Made by a program: the position numbers and the translations under genes. From Pseudomonadota bacterium (GTDB taxonomy: Bacteria > Pseudomonadota > Gammaproteobacteria > Burkholderiales > Gallionellaceae), in the NCBI GenBank assembly GCA_021783855.1, contig JAJXTL010000009.1:1-39171 (forward strand): a stretch of 39,171 bases of DNA. Reading direction: 5' to 3'. The notes below the pieces were generated by a model that searched no databases, was not told the origin of the DNA, and saw only the letters and a program-made list of their open reading frames with translations. Of this stretch, positions 30,043-39,171 are shown in pieces; within the stretch, counting starts at the first letter, position 1, and each line of letters opens with the position of its first letter.

Positions 30043-30224
30043 CCGCTGCTTGCGGCGTTTGTTGTCATCCCGAACCTGTCCTGAGCTTGTCGAAGGGGAA
30101 GTGGGGGATCTTAAGATACCTGATAAAACTATTAGCTATTCGACTAGGCCGCTCAAAAACAGCGGTCAAGTCGCTGGTTATCGCCATGCTCGGAATGACA
30201 GGGAATGCTCCGCTGCTTGCGGCG
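30043..30224. repeat. MITE-like intergenic repeat between fbp and purE
   Basis: Inverted ends TGTCATCCCGA (30063-30073) and TCGGAATGACA (30190-30200) match in 10 of 11 positions and bound a 138-base element. It is flanked by exact 15-base direct repeats, CCGCTGCTTGCGGCG, at 30043-30057 and 30210-30224. Inside, 30080-30097 is the same 18-base word found inverted at 18217-18234. The whole 265-base gap shows no believable gene. Confidence 0.7.
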
Positions 30225-30288
30225 GGATGCTATTTTGTAAAGCCCCCGTGCATGGAGCCTTGCTGCGTCTGCGATTTGAGGAATTCAC

Positions 30289-30783
30289 ATGAGTAAACCT
30301 TTAGTTTCCATTATCATGGGCAGCAGCAATGACTGGGAGATCATGAGTCAGGCTGCCCAGCAGTTGAAAGATTTTGGTGTGGCTTATGATGCGCGTGTCA
30401 TTTCAGCGCATCGCTCTCCCGATTTGCTGTTCGATTACATTGTGGATGTCAGCGCGCAGGGTGTGCAATGCTTTATCGCAGGTGCGGGCGGTGCTGCCCA
30501 TCTGGCCGGTGTAATCGCTGGAAAGACTACGCTGCCGGTGCTGGGCGTCCCGATTCCGTCCAAGTATCTCAAAGGCATGGATTCGCTGTTGTCCACCGTG
30601 CAAATGCCCAAAGGCATACCGGTTGCGACCTTTGCGATCGGCGAGGCGGGGGCGGCGAATGCCGGGCTGTTCGCCATTGCCATGCTGGCCATGAACGACG
30701 CGGCACTTGCACAGCGATTGACGGCATATCGTAAAAAGCAGGCGGTAATGATAGCCGAGACCGTATTGCCGGTATTGTCGTAA
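30289..30783 (+). CDS. purE: N5-carboxyaminoimidazole ribonucleotide mutase PurE
   Basis: PurE converts N5-CAIR to CAIR in de novo purine synthesis. The 164-residue protein has the class I features [16 protein letters not shown] with the catalytic His, the [11 protein letters not shown] loop and [21 protein letters not shown]. The class I form normally needs PurK, which uses bicarbonate; no purK is seen here. Next downstream, after 40 bases, is purC. Confidence 0.96.
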   Translation: MSKPLVSIIMGSSNDWEIMSQAAQQLKDFGVAYDARVISAHRSPDLLFDYIVDVSAQGVQCFIAGAGGAAHLAGVIAGKTTLPVLGVPIPSKYLKGMDSLLSTVQMPKGIPVATFAIGEAGAANAGLFAIAMLAMNDAALAQRLTAYRKKQAVMIAETVLPVLS

Positions 30784-30823
30784 CTTTTCACATTTCACTT
30801 TTTCCGCTCATCGAGGAATCACT

Positions 30824-31708
30824 ATGTCTGTATTGCACGAATCTAATTTAACCAGTTTGCCATTGCTGCACCGTGGCAAGGTGCGCGATCTGTACGAAGT
30901 CGATGCGCAACATCTATTGATCGTACAGACCGACCGGCTGTCGGCGTTCGATGTGATTTTGCCTGACCCGATTCCGGGCAAGGGCGAGGTACTCACGGCT
31001 TTATCGAATTTTTGGTTCGAAAAGTTACGGCATGTGATTGCCAATCATCTCTCCGGCATTGCGCCTGAATCGGTGGTAAGCGGCGAGCAGGAACAGGCAC
31101 AGGTGCATAATCGCGCCTTTGTCACCAGAAAGCTCAAGCCACTGCCAATCGAGGCGATCGTGAGGGGCTATCTGGTGGGATCCGGATGGAAGGATTATCA
31201 AAAGACCGGCGCGGTATGCGGCATCAGTCTGCCGCCCGGCTTGCGCGAAGCCGAAAAGCTGCCGCAGCCGCTGTTCACGCCTTCAACCAAAGCCGCAGTG
31301 GGTGATCACGACGAGAATATTTCCTACCAGGAAGCCGTTGAATTGCTGGGTGAATCACGGGCTGCCGAAGTGCGCGACGCGGCGATTGCGCTGTATGCAG
31401 AGGCCGCAAATTTTGCGGCAACCAAGGGCATCATCATCGCCGATACCAAGTTTGAATTCGGCGTGGACGATGAGGGCCACCTGTATTTGATCGATGAAGC
31501 GCTGACGCCGGACTCTTCCCGCTTCTGGCCTGCCGAATCATATCAGGTGGGATGTAACCCGCCCAGTTTCGACAAGCAGTTCGTGCGCGACTGGCTGGAA
31601 GCATCAGGCTGGGACAAACAGGTGCCGGCACCCCGTATCCCGCAGGAAGTGCTGCAAAAGACCGCCGATAAATATCATGAAGCACTGCAACGCCTGACTG
31701 CCGAATGA
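30824..31708 (+). CDS. purC: SAICAR synthase PurC
   Basis: PurC joins aspartate to CAIR with ATP in purine synthesis. The 294-residue protein is of the longer type, with [30 protein letters not shown], the [16 protein letters not shown] segment, GDHDENIS and [20 protein letters not shown] lies before the ATG. Its stop codon overlaps the start of the carbonic anhydrase gene by four bases. Confidence 0.97.
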   Translation: MSVLHESNLTSLPLLHRGKVRDLYEVDAQHLLIVQTDRLSAFDVILPDPIPGKGEVLTALSNFWFEKLRHVIANHLSGIAPESVVSGEQEQAQVHNRAFVTRKLKPLPIEAIVRGYLVGSGWKDYQKTGAVCGISLPPGLREAEKLPQPLFTPSTKAAVGDHDENISYQEAVELLGESRAAEVRDAAIALYAEAANFAATKGIIIADTKFEFGVDDEGHLYLIDEALTPDSSRFWPAESYQVGCNPPSFDKQFVRDWLEASGWDKQVPAPRIPQEVLQKTADKYHEALQRLTAE

Positions 31709-32427
31709 AGAAACGGTCGAAAGTTTTCGAGTCTGTACCGGGCGAAGTGGCTGCCGATAAATCCGCCCGGTCAGGCCAGGCCGCAGTGCATCATGTGAGT
31801 TGGCCGCAACCGCTGATCGAAGGTTTTTTGCGATTTCGCGATAGTCATTTTCCAAGCAATGACATCGAGTATTCGCGCCTGTTTTCGGAAGGTCAGAAAC
31901 CGAAATTTCTGATCGTGGGATGTTGCGACTCAAGGGTGGACCCCGCCATTATTTTCAATTGTGCACCGGGCGAGTTGTTTGTGGTCCGCAATGTGGCGAA
32001 TATCGTCCCGCCCAACGAGGCGCGCATCGGTCACCACGGGACTACCGCGGCTATCGAATATGGTGTGTGCAATTTGGGTGTGGAGCATGTTGTGATATTG
32101 GGACATGAGTACTGCGGCGGTATACAGACCTTGTTGCAGACAGCGAGAGAATCCAATCCGGATTCATTTATAGATGACTGGATGAAGCTGGTTGATTCCG
32201 CGCGGCTGAGTGTGGAGCGTGACTTTGCCGGCGCCAGTATCGAAGTTCGCAGACAGGCTTGCGAACAGCGCGCAATTCTTGTGTCCTTGAAAAATTTGCT
32301 CAGCTACCCGTGGATTACCGAGCGTATTACGGATAACACGCTCAGGATACATGGCTGGTACTTTGATATTAAACAGGGCCAATTGCTCGGATACAACACT
32401 AATACCGATCAGTTCGAGCCCCTTTAA
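31705..32427 (+). CDS. can: Beta-carbonic anhydrase
   Basis: The zinc enzyme interconverts CO2 and bicarbonate. The 240-residue protein has the beta-class zinc site CCDSR at 73-77 (Cys73 ligand, Asp75-Arg77 dyad) and GHEYCGG at 133-139 (His134 and Cys137 ligands), plus [11 protein letters not shown] and the [13 protein letters not shown] helix. It lacks a signal peptide, so it is cytoplasmic. The four-base ATGA overlap with purC points to coupled translation. In this neighbourhood it could supply CO2 to form II RubisCO or bicarbonate to PurK and other carboxylases; which applies is inference. Confidence 0.95.
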   Translation: MKKRSKVFESVPGEVAADKSARSGQAAVHHVSWPQPLIEGFLRFRDSHFPSNDIEYSRLFSEGQKPKFLIVGCCDSRVDPAIIFNCAPGELFVVRNVANIVPPNEARIGHHGTTAAIEYGVCNLGVEHVVILGHEYCGGIQTLLQTARESNPDSFIDDWMKLVDSARLSVERDFAGASIEVRRQACEQRAILVSLKNLLSYPWITERITDNTLRIHGWYFDIKQGQLLGYNTNTDQFEPL

Positions 32428-32475
32428 CGAGCATGGTAAGTTTCATGATGTGGAGTGGCTGTTGCTATGCTCGTT

Positions 32476-32513
32476 CCCTCACCCCCGTTCCCCCTCTCCC
32501 AGAGGGCGAGGGG
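32476..32513. repeat. GC-rich hairpin repeat between convergent genes
   Basis: CCCCTCTCCCAGAGGGCGAGGG (22 bases at 32491-32512, shown only for its arms CCCTC and GAGGG) forms a hairpin and is preceded by a C-rich stretch. It is the same repeat family as the start of the in-frame segment in cbbO. It may act as a terminator for the carbonic anhydrase transcript although no T tract follows. Confidence 0.65.
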
Positions 32514-32549
32514 TACGGTTCGTCGCTTCGCAAGTTTCACGTTAACCCG

Positions 32550-33158
32550 TTATTTTCCGGTCAATTCCTTGTAGCGCGCCTTGTCCGTATCGTAGCGCGT
32601 TTCGACGGCCTGCTTTTCTGCCTTGTATTTATTCAGATCCAGTTGCAGATTTTTTACGCGATCCTGCGCATCCTTGATTTCGTCCAGCAGGGATTGCGGG
32701 ACTTTTTTGCCGGTTTTGCCCGAGGCAGCCGCTTCCTTTTGCAAACCCGCCAGATTGTTATTGGCCATTTTGAGTTGTGAATTGATACTGTTGATTCGGG
32801 TATCGACCTGCTGAAGGCTGCGGCTGCGTGACAGCTCGATTTCATTTACGTTGCTATAGGTATCGGTCAGCGATTTGTCATGCAGCTTCTGATCCCTTTC
32901 GCTGGTCTTTTCCGCATTGATTTTGGCATCCTCAGCCTCTTTGGCGCGCCGTTCATCCGGCGTCAATACGTCCTGGGTCTTGATGACTACACCGGATTTG
33001 TTCAGTATCTGTCTGTCCTTGTCGGCATATTCAGGCGGTATGGTTTCACCATAGTGTGTGATTCCCTTATCATCCACCCATTTGTACATTTTTGCCGAGA
33101 CAGGCAAACTGAAAGCAATGCCGGCAAAAAGCACGATCAGTGATTTAAACATGCTCAT
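32550..33158 (-). CDS. Periplasmic DUF4124 protein with coiled coil
   Basis: The 202-residue protein has a signal peptide ([18 protein letters not shown], cleavage probably after VSA), then the DUF4124 domain with [21 protein letters not shown], and a long charged helical C-terminal half likely to form a coiled coil ([20 protein letters not shown]; later [22 protein letters not shown]). The start at 33158 has GGAG six bases upstream, so it is preferred over the ATG at 33170. It overlaps the 3' end of pyrE by 14 bases and is probably co-transcribed with it. The molecular role of DUF4124 proteins is not known. Confidence 0.85.
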   Translation of the reverse strand: MSMFKSLIVLFAGIAFSLPVSAKMYKWVDDKGITHYGETIPPEYADKDRQILNKSGVVIKTQDVLTPDERRAKEAEDAKINAEKTSERDQKLHDKSLTDTYSNVNEIELSRSRSLQQVDTRINSINSQLKMANNNLAGLQKEAAASGKTGKKVPQSLLDEIKDAQDRVKNLQLDLNKYKAEKQAVETRYDTDKARYKELTGK

Positions 33159-33798
33159 ATTCCACTCCAAAAAGATCGCGATATGCCTGTACCGCGTTTA
33201 AATTCTCAATCATTTCAGCCTCTCCCTGTAAATAGTCGAGCAGGTCATTCAGTGTGGCAATGGCAACGACCGGAAGGCCATAGCTTTCCCTGACTTCCTG
33301 CACTGCAGACAAATCGCCGAGCCCACGCTCCATGCGATCCAGTGCGATCACGACACCACAGGGTTCTGCCCCTTCGGCGCGTATCAGCTCTATGGATTCC
33401 CTGACAGATGTGCCGGCAGAAATGACGTCGTCTATGATCAGAACACGGCCCGCAAGCTTGGCGCCTACCGTGCTGCCGCCTTCGCCGTGATCCTTGGCTT
33501 CCTTGCGGTTATAGCAATAGGGCACATTGCGGCCCTGTTCGGCCAAAGCGATGGCAGTACCCGAAGCCAGCGGGATACCTTTGTAGGCGGGGCCAAACAA
33601 CATGTCAAAGGGGAGTTCGGCGGTCAAAATGGCTTGTGCGTAAAATTGCGATAAATTACGCAATGAATCGCCGTCGTTGAACAAGCCCGCGTTGAAAAAA
33701 TAGGGGGATAAGCGCCCTGCCTTGGTTTGAAATTCACCGAAGCGTAATACTTTACGCTCTACGGCAAAGCGGATGAAATCTTGTCTGAAATTGAACAT
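33145..33798 (-). CDS. pyrE: Orotate phosphoribosyltransferase PyrE
   Basis: PyrE makes orotidine-5'-phosphate from orotate and PRPP in pyrimidine synthesis. The 217-residue protein has the family's SPYFFNAG and [11 protein letters not shown] segments, the flexible loop [13 protein letters not shown], and the PRPP motif [13 protein letters not shown] at 119-131. It diverges from the exodeoxyribonuclease gene; a symmetric -10 box lies between the two. No clear ribosome binding site precedes the ATG. Confidence 0.97.
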   Translation of the reverse strand: MFNFRQDFIRFAVERKVLRFGEFQTKAGRLSPYFFNAGLFNDGDSLRNLSQFYAQAILTAELPFDMLFGPAYKGIPLASGTAIALAEQGRNVPYCYNRKEAKDHGEGGSTVGAKLAGRVLIIDDVISAGTSVRESIELIRAEGAEPCGVVIALDRMERGLGDLSAVQEVRESYGLPVVAIATLNDLLDYLQGEAEMIENLNAVQAYRDLFGVEYEHV

Positions 33799-33828
33799 GG
33801 TTGGAGGTGGGATATGTTGGTAAGAAAC

Positions 33829-33836
33829 ATTATAAT
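33829..33836. promoter_or_regulatory. Symmetric -10 element between pyrE and the exonuclease gene
   Basis: ATTATAAT is its own reverse complement and gives a perfect TATAAT on each strand (33831-33836 on plus, 33834-33829 on minus), 30 bases from either start codon. -35 boxes are poor on both sides. This fits a bidirectional promoter of the type known from shared -10 elements, but is unproven. Confidence 0.45.
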
Positions 33837-33864
33837 CGTGCGTTCATAATCATTGGAAGTTTTC

Positions 33865-34635
33865 ATGCGTATCATCTCTGTCAATTTGAATGGTATCCGT
33901 TCCGCCGCCGGAAAAGGTTTTTATGAATGGCTGGCACGGCAGAACGCCGACGTGATTTGTTTGCAGGAACTCAAGGCGCAGGCCGCAGACATGACAGAGC
34001 AGATGTTGCGGCCGGATGGCTATCACGGCTATTTTCATTATGCGGAAAAAAAAGGCTACAGCGGAGTCGGCATTTATTGCCGACAGGCGCCGCAGCAGGT
34101 CATCGTGGGGCTGGGCATTGCTGAGTTTGATGTTGAAGGTCGCTATCTATGTGCGGACTTTGCAGATTTCAGTGTGGTTTCGCTGTATTTGCCATCCGGT
34201 TCCAGCGGAGAGGAGCGGCAGGCCGTCAAGTTTAACTTTATGGGTGCATTTTTACCGCATCTGAAAGAATTGCGCGCAAGCGGGCGTGAGGTGGTGATCT
34301 GCGGCGACTGGAATATTGCGCATAAGGAGATCGATCTGAAAAACTGGCGCGGCAATAAGAAGAACTCGGGATTTTTGCCCGAAGAGCGCGCATGGCTGAC
34401 CGAATTGTTTGATGAAGTCGGTTTTGTCGACGTGTTTCGTGTCGTGCATCCGGAACTGGAAGCCTATACCTGGTGGTCGAATCGCGGGCAGGCCTGGGCG
34501 AAGAATGTCGGTTGGCGCATCGATTATCAGATTGCCACGCCCGGTCTGGCGCTGCGCGCGCAAACTGCCGGTATTTACAAGGAACAGCGTTTTTCAGATC
34601 ATGCGCCGCTGACGATCGATTACCGAGATAAATGA
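33865..34635 (+). CDS. xthA: Exodeoxyribonuclease III
   Basis: This AP endonuclease and 3'-exonuclease acts in base excision repair. The 256-residue protein has ISVNLNGIRSA, the metal-binding CLQELKAQ, YSGVGIYC, the catalytic GDWNIAH (Asp and Asn), the WWSNRGQAW segment and the C-terminal FSDHAPLTIDY with the catalytic Asp-His pair. GGAAG before the ATG at 33865 supports this start over the in-frame TTG at 33853. Confidence 0.96.
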   Translation: MRIISVNLNGIRSAAGKGFYEWLARQNADVICLQELKAQAADMTEQMLRPDGYHGYFHYAEKKGYSGVGIYCRQAPQQVIVGLGIAEFDVEGRYLCADFADFSVVSLYLPSGSSGEERQAVKFNFMGAFLPHLKELRASGREVVICGDWNIAHKEIDLKNWRGNKKNSGFLPEERAWLTELFDEVGFVDVFRVVHPELEAYTWWSNRGQAWAKNVGWRIDYQIATPGLALRAQTAGIYKEQRFSDHAPLTIDYRDK

Positions 34636-34710
34636 AGTTTGTTGTTTTACTTGCCGGTCATTCAGCTATGCTGGAAAGCGCCGGGTTTATCATTTTTAAG
34701 GAGTAGCAAA

Positions 34711-35280
34711 ATGTCTGAAGACGGTTTCCATGTTCACGGTGCACATGATCACGAAGTCGAGCATCATGCTCAGGGTGGAGACAGGCTGGCGGGCCAGGTT
34801 GCAATCTTCACCGCCATTCTGGCATCGATAGGCGCGATCATCAGTTATCAGGGCGGGGCTACACAAAATGAAGCCATGCTGCTGAAGAATGAGGCCGTTC
34901 TGAAGAAAGCACAGGCTTCCGATCAGTGGAATTTTTATCAGTCCAAGAGCAGCAAGGGACATTTGATGGAGCTTGCCGCCGATCTGTCTTCCGAGCAGAA
35001 GCGTGGTTATTACAGCGGCAAGATCGAGAAGTACGAGGCGGAAAAGAAGGAAATCAAGCTCAAGGCCGAAGCGCTGGAGGCCGAGTCAGAAAAAGCCAAC
35101 AGGGAGAGCGAAGAAATGCTGCACCCGCACCACAAACTGGCGCAGGCGATGACACTGATCCAGATTGCCATTTCTCTGGCTTCCATCACTGTACTGACCC
35201 GCAAGACATGGCTGTTTGCTGTGGCGGGGTTGGCGGCAACGGGTGGGGTCGTCATGTGGGTGTCGGCCTTTTTTGCATAA
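34711..35280 (+). CDS. DUF4337 membrane protein with His-rich N-terminus
   Basis: The 189-residue protein starts with a His-rich tail (His 7, 9, 12, 14, 18, 19), followed by a first transmembrane segment (VAIFTAILASIGAIISY), a long charged helical stretch (about 50-135) and two C-terminal transmembrane segments (ALTLIQ-type helix, then FAVAGLAATGGVVMWVSAFF). This matches the DUF4337 family, whose role is unknown. AAGGAG fixes the start at 34711; the open frame upstream to 34639 is not needed. The His-rich tail suggests metal binding, which is inference. Confidence 0.8.
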   Translation: MSEDGFHVHGAHDHEVEHHAQGGDRLAGQVAIFTAILASIGAIISYQGGATQNEAMLLKNEAVLKKAQASDQWNFYQSKSSKGHLMELAADLSSEQKRGYYSGKIEKYEAEKKEIKLKAEALEAESEKANRESEEMLHPHHKLAQAMTLIQIAISLASITVLTRKTWLFAVAGLAATGGVVMWVSAFFA

Positions 35281-35320
35281 CATGAAATACGCGCAAGCGT
35301 GCGTTCGTTCGGCTTCGCCC

Positions 35321-35438
35321 CCCTCGCTGCGCTTCCCCCTCGGGGAGATAACCAGTGACTTGGCTGCCGCCTTCGGGCAGCTTAGTCGAATGGCTGGTTG
35401 TTTCATCAGGATTGAAGTGAGGGAGCGCGCAGCGAGGG
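35321..35438. repeat. Intergenic element with 12-base inverted ends
   Basis: CCCTCGCTGCGC (35321-35332) and GCGCAGCGAGGG (35427-35438) are perfect inverted repeats 118 bases apart end to end. Inside is the hairpin GCTGCC-GGGCAGC near 35363-35381. It lies in the 222-base gap between the DUF4337 and PAP2 genes. Nothing coding is visible. Confidence 0.6.
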
Positions 35439-35502
35439 TTCCGGGCATGGCAAGTTTTATTATCTGTGGTGGCATTTTTGCAATGCCTGTTGGGCGATAC
35501 TC

Positions 35503-36108
35503 ATGAAAGAAATTCTGTATGACTGGGGAGGCGCCAACGTCTGGTTGTTTCATGCCATCAACAATGTTCATTCCGACATTCTGGATAAGTTCATGCTGTT
35601 GGGTACCGGACTTGGCGAACATGCGCTTTTCCCCTTCTATCTTGGGCTGGTGATGTTGGTTGCGCTGGCTACCGTTGCCAGAACGCCGGGTTTGAACCGG
35701 TATCAGGTCACGCGCTGGATGTCTGTCATCGCGGTATTTTTCATCGCTTACTGGCTGGACGGGCTGTTGATCGGGTCGCTTAAACCGCTGCTTGATTTTC
35801 CGCGTCCGCCGCTGGCATTACCTCCGGGCACCGTGCATATTATCGGCGCAGCGGAATACCATCACAGCCTGCCTAGCGGCCATTCGTCGTTTGCCATGCT
35901 GTGTGTAGCCAGCCTGTGGCCGGTTTTCAACCGATACGCGCGCGCGGCTGGAATATGCTTTGTGCTGTGGGTCGGCATTTCCAGAGTCAGCCTTGGCGCA
36001 CATTTCCCGGCGGATGTGCTGGCGGGGTTTCTGTCCAGTCTGGCTGTGGTGCTGCTGGTCTATGCAGCCATACAGGCATATATGCGTATCGTTGGCAGGT
36101 ATTCATGA
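35503..36108 (+). CDS. PAP2-family membrane phosphatase
   Basis: A 201-residue membrane protein with about five to six hydrophobic segments. The three phosphatase motifs of the PAP2 superfamily are complete: KPLLDFPRPP, PSGHSS with the catalytic His, and SRVSLGAHFPADVLAG with the nucleophilic His and Asp. Members act on phosphatidic acid, undecaprenyl pyrophosphate or similar lipid phosphates at the membrane surface. The exact substrate cannot be read from the sequence; the large loop before motif 2 (PPGTVHIIGAAEYHHS) is a possible distinguishing feature. Confidence 0.88.
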   Translation: MKEILYDWGGANVWLFHAINNVHSDILDKFMLLGTGLGEHALFPFYLGLVMLVALATVARTPGLNRYQVTRWMSVIAVFFIAYWLDGLLIGSLKPLLDFPRPPLALPPGTVHIIGAAEYHHSLPSGHSSFAMLCVASLWPVFNRYARAAGICFVLWVGISRVSLGAHFPADVLAGFLSSLAVVLLVYAAIQAYMRIVGRYS

Positions 36109-36133
36109 ACGAACCCTAAGGAGTCGCGACCGC

Positions 36134-36174
36134 TTTTTATTTGAAATCAGAATAAAAAACCGCCGGGCCGGGCC
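36134..36174 (-). terminator. Possible terminator for the ABC transporter operon
   Basis: Between the convergent PAP2 and ABC ATPase genes the minus strand reads a GC-only run (CCGG repeats) followed by six Ts. An AT-only inverted repeat, TTTTTATT/AATAAAAA (36134-36141 with 36151-36158), overlaps it and is usable on both strands. The stem assignment is loose. Confidence 0.4.
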
Positions 36175-36192
36175 GGGACGATCAGTCAGGGA

Positions 36193-37506
36193 TTATCGCT
36201 CTGAGCTCGTCTCTTCGTCTTTCGGCATGTTAAGGATGCCGGTATTGAAGTTGTACTCGAACAGATCGCCATAACGACCCCATTCGATGGCGACGCGTAA
36301 AACGGACAAGGTGTCCGCCTCGTTCAGGGTGAAGCGCAGCAGCCTGAGAAACAGATCCTCATGCAGGTCGCCGGATGGATCTTGAGCCAGGCCGTGGCGG
36401 ATATAGGCCACCAGAGGTACACTTTCCAGCAATTGTCGACCGAAGATCATTTTGCGTTCGGGGTTGTCGGCTTGTGCATACTGCGCTCCCAGCGGCGTGA
36501 GTATGATGTCACCCTGATCGAGCAGCGCAAAACCCAACAGAGTCAGGGCGCTGGCTACATCAAGCAACTCATGGTCGCTGAGTTCGGTTTCTTCGGCAAG
36601 CTTGGGTAAATCCGCACGCCCCCTGAAAGGTTCGTCGGCGAGAATTTCCAGCGTGCCCTCCATGCGGGAAATTTCCACTTCCGGCAAGCGGTCGCCCAGC
36701 CCCATTTTGCCTCCCTTGTCGGTCGAGCGACCTGCGCGCATTGCACCCGCCGTCATCAGTCCGTACACCTTGTCGATCAGGTTGCGGACTTCAGAGCTTT
36801 CCACTTCCCTGGGTCGTGAAAGCTTGACGGGCAATTCGTCCCGTACCCGCCCGGGATCGCTGGCGAAAACCAGCACCCGGTCGGCCATCATGACCGCCTC
36901 CTCGATGTTGTGGGAAACAACGAGTATGGCCTTGGTGGGAATACGCCCGGACTCCCAGAGCTCAAGGATATCTTCGCGCAAGCGCTCTCCGGTCAGCACA
37001 TCGAGCGCGGAAAATGCTTCGTCCATCAACAGTATTTCCGGTTCCATCACCAGCGCGCGTGCGATGCCTACCCGCTGACGCATGCCGCCGGACAATTCAC
37101 GGGGCAAGGCGCCTTCAAACCCTGACAGGCCGATCATTTCGATGGCTGCCTCAGCGCGATGAACGCGTTCGTCGGGGGGCAATCCCTTGGCCTCCAGCCC
37201 CAGTTCCACATTCTTCTGAACCGTAAGCCAGGGAAAAAGGGCGAAAGACTGGAACACCATGCTGATGCCATTTGCCGGCCCGTAAATCGGCAGTCCCCGA
37301 TAAAGCACCTGGCCGCTGTCGGCTGCGATCAGGCCGGCCATGATGCGTAACATGGTGGACTTGCCTGAACCCGACTTGCCAAGCAACGCCACGATCTCTC
37401 CTTCGCTGAGGGTGAAATCGACATTTTCCAGGATGGATCTGGCCGATCCATCCGCAGAGCGGAAGGATTTGCCGACAGATTTGAGTTCGATGATGGGAGT
37501 GCTCAT
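36193..37506 (-). CDS. ABC transporter ATPase of the nitrate/sulfonate/bicarbonate type with C-terminal AAA-associated domain
   Basis: The 437-residue protein begins with a standard ABC domain: Walker [10 protein letters not shown] at 43-51, Q-loop in [13 protein letters not shown], signature [15 protein letters not shown], Walker [12 protein letters not shown] and the switch His in VVSHNIEEA. From about residue 275 a second domain of some 150 residues follows ([40 protein letters not shown] onwards in sense), which resembles the AAA-associated C-terminal domain found in this transporter subgroup and may sense ligand. It starts 11 bases after its permease gene. Substrate is not evident; no binding protein gene is in view. 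Confidence 0.88.
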   Translation of the reverse strand: MSTPIIELKSVGKSFRSADGSARSILENVDFTLSEGEIVALLGKSGSGKSTMLRIMAGLIAADSGQVLYRGLPIYGPANGISMVFQSFALFPWLTVQKNVELGLEAKGLPPDERVHRAEAAIEMIGLSGFEGALPRELSGGMRQRVGIARALVMEPEILLMDEAFSALDVLTGERLREDILELWESGRIPTKAILVVSHNIEEAVMMADRVLVFASDPGRVRDELPVKLSRPREVESSEVRNLIDKVYGLMTAGAMRAGRSTDKGGKMGLGDRLPEVEISRMEGTLEILADEPFRGRADLPKLAEETELSDHELLDVASALTLLGFALLDQGDIILTPLGAQYAQADNPERKMIFGRQLLESVPLVAYIRHGLAQDPSGDLHEDLFLRLLRFTLNEADTLSVLRVAIEWGRYGDLFEYNFNTGILNMPKDEETSSER

Positions 37507-37517
37507 TGCATGTGTCC

Positions 37518-39171
37518 TCAGAAATGCAGACGGTTTTCAGTCAAACGGTAAAGTCTGCGCCAGACGAAATGGTTAAATCCCATGACAAACACGCACATGA
37601 CGCCTATCCCCAAGGCTATTCTCGGGAAGTCACCAGCGGCAGTCATTTCGGCGATGTAACTGCCGATGCCATGTGCTTTTAAAGTGGTGTTGCCCCAGGT
37701 CACATATTCGGCAACGATGCTGGCATTCCATGAGCCGCCCGATGCGGTGATGGCGCCCGTGACAAAACTCGGAAAGATCGCCGGGAGCAGGTAGCGCCGC
37801 CACTTGAGCTGACCGCGCAGCCCGAGATTCTGTGCGGCATAGTGTAATTCCGTCGGTATCGTGGAGGCGCCGGCAATCACATTGAACAGGATGTACCACT
37901 GCGTGCCGAGGATCATCAGGGGGGAGAGCCAGATATCCGGATTGAGGCTGAATCGCACGAGCAGGAAGACGGCGACGGGGAATGTCAGATTGGCCGGAAA
38001 GGCAGCCAGAAACTGTATGATCGCCTGCGCACGTCCGGCAAGCCTTGGGTTCATCCCCAGCCAGACGCCGACCGGAATCCAGATGAGGGCCGCCAGAAAA
38101 ATAAGCACGATCACGCGGGTCATTGTGTAAAACCCCAGCACGAAGACTCGCCCAACCTCGCTCAAGCCCACTTCGCTATGGATAAAGTGAACAAGTACCC
38201 ACAGGGCATAAAAAACAACGGCGGCAACGACGGCGTCCCATACTCGCGCCGGTGTTCCGGAGCTTGTCCGGGGTTGTGCGCGAATCGAGGTGCCGTCGAA
38301 GTTGAGACGGAACAACACGAACGAGCGCTCCAGCAGCCTGCCGGCAGCGAGCGCGATTTCCTGAGTGCGTTCGGTATTGCGCAACCAGCTCAGCAGCCAG
38401 GAATTCTGGGCAGTTTCGCCGCCTGACTCCTCGAAGCGGAATTTGTCTGCCCAGGCAAGCAGCGGCCTGAAGAAAAGCTGATCGTAAAGTATCACGCCTA
38501 TCAACATCGCGCAGATGGCCCAGCCTATCGCATGCAGATTGCGCTGCTCGATGGCCAGTGCGATATAAGAGCCGATGCCGGGCAGCTTGATGCTCTGGTT
38601 GGAGACGGAAATGGCTTCGGAAGCGACCACGAAGAACCAGCCGCCCGACATGGACATCATCATGTTCCACAGCAGTCCGGGCGTGGCGAAGGGCAGTTCC
38701 AGCCGCCAGAAGCGTTGCCATGCGGACAGTTTGAACACGCTTGCTGCTTCTTTCAGCTCGGCGGGTACGCTACGAAAGCCCTGATATGCGCTGAAGGCCA
38801 TGTTCCAGGCCTGTGAAGTAAAGATGGCGAATATCGCAGCACATTCGACGCCCAGCAGGCTGCCGGGAAACAGCGCGATGAAGGCGGTGACCGTGATTGA
38901 CAGAAATCCGAGTATAGGGATGGACTGGAGTATGTCCAGCATGGGCAGCAGAATTTTTTCCGCCGCCCGGTACTTGGTTGCCAGAACTGCAAATACGCAA
39001 CTGAACACGATGGAAGCGCCGAGTGCGATGAACATGCGCAGGGTCGTGCGCAGCAGGTAGTAGGGCAGGTGTTCCGGGGCAAGAGACAGCGGGAGTGTTT
39101 CACCCAATTGGTAGGGTCGTACCATCTGTTCGCCGCCGTAGGCCAACAAAACCAATATGGCCAGTATCATG
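37518..39171 (-). CDS. ABC transporter permease with two fused permease domains, 5' end missing
   Basis: At least 551 residues, running off the right end of the window. The chain holds two binding-protein-dependent permease domains in one polypeptide. The first has the EAA-loop [20 protein letters not shown] and the second the corresponding [20 protein letters not shown], each followed by a Pro-containing helix. A charged linker of about 80 residues ([14 protein letters not shown] onwards) joins them. The ATG at 39170 is probably internal because relatives carry 20-30 more residues before the first helix. With the ATPase downstream it forms a complete membrane unit, a NitT/TauT-like importer of unknown substrate. 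Confidence 0.87.
   Translation of the reverse strand, partial: MILAILVLLAYGGEQMVRPYQLGETLPLSLAPEHLPYYLLRTTLRMFIALGASIVFSCVFAVLATKYRAAEKILLPMLDILQSIPILGFLSITVTAFIALFPGSLLGVECAAIFAIFTSQAWNMAFSAYQGFRSVPAELKEAASVFKLSAWQRFWRLELPFATPGLLWNMMMSMSGGWFFVVASEAISVSNQSIKLPGIGSYIALAIEQRNLHAIGWAICAMLIGVILYDQLFFRPLLAWADKFRFEESGGETAQNSWLLSWLRNTERTQEIALAAGRLLERSFVLFRLNFDGTSIRAQPRTSSGTPARVWDAVVAAVVFYALWVLVHFIHSEVGLSEVGRVFVLGFYTMTRVIVLIFLAALIWIPVGVWLGMNPRLAGRAQAIIQFLAAFPANLTFPVAVFLLVRFSLNPDIWLSPLMILGTQWYILFNVIAGASTIPTELHYAAQNLGLRGQLKWRRYLLPAIFPSFVTGAITASGGSWNASIVAEYVTWGNTTLKAHGIGSYIAEMTAAGDFPRIALGIGVMCVFVMGFNHFVWRRLYRLTENRLHF

Noticed and set aside
30050..30296. Two short plus-strand open frames between fbp and purE
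   Set aside because: They translate the intergenic repeat; codon pattern and lack of start signals argue against genes.
33853..33864. TTG start for exodeoxyribonuclease III
   Set aside because: It would remove the GGAAG ribosome binding site from its proper place; the ATG at 33865 gives the family N-terminus.

Overview
The window is a gene-dense chromosomal segment of a betaproteobacterium that fixes CO2. Gene order (yidC-mnmE-mnmG-rsmG-parA-parB followed by the atp operon) and the perfect parS site place it close to the replication origin. Form II RubisCO (cbbM) with cbbQ, cbbO, a divergent LysR regulator and fructose-1,6-bisphosphatase points to a chemolithoautotroph living at low oxygen. 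Protein sequences look most like Nitrosomonadales, perhaps Gallionellaceae (Sideroxydans/Gallionella type); the family assignment is inference, since no search could be run.

Layout. 1-6544 (+): the end of yidC, two tRNA-U34 modification genes (mnmE, mnmG) with a parS site between them, rsmG, then parA and parB. 6589-13718 (+): a complete F1Fo ATP synthase operon atpIBEFHAGDC, with a good sigma70-type promoter at its head and a strong hairpin at its end. 13893-18036 (+): a two-gene unit of unknown function, a 949-residue fusion of membrane region, spermidine-synthase-like fold and TPR tail, followed by a membrane protein with an isoprenylcysteine-methyltransferase-like C-terminus. 18263-22681 (-): a minor pilin operon pilE-fimT-pilV-pilW-pilX without pilY1, followed downstream by a secreted Ser/Gly-rich protein.

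22839-32427: the carbon fixation region. cbbR (-) diverges from cbbM (+). A strong terminator separates cbbM from cbbQ-cbbO. An unusual tandem array of hairpin repeats built on the 3' end of cbbO follows, then fbp, purE, purC and a beta-carbonic anhydrase that overlaps purC. 32550-36108: a DUF4124 protein and pyrE (-), then exodeoxyribonuclease III, a DUF4337 protein and a PAP2 phosphatase (+). 36193-39171 (-): an ABC transporter ATPase and a double permease of the nitrate/sulfonate/bicarbonate type, the permease running off the window.

The window is rich in short palindromic repeats of several families (18143-18242, 19237-19368, 26241-26260, 30043-30224, 32476-32513, 35321-35438). One family appears to have entered the cbbO coding sequence in frame. 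The observations most worth a second look are the cbbO 3'-end hairpin array with apparently compensatory stems, the in-frame repeat in cbbO, the degenerate spermidine-synthase fusion with its methyltransferase neighbour, and the Ser/Gly-rich secreted protein in the place where pilY1 would be expected.
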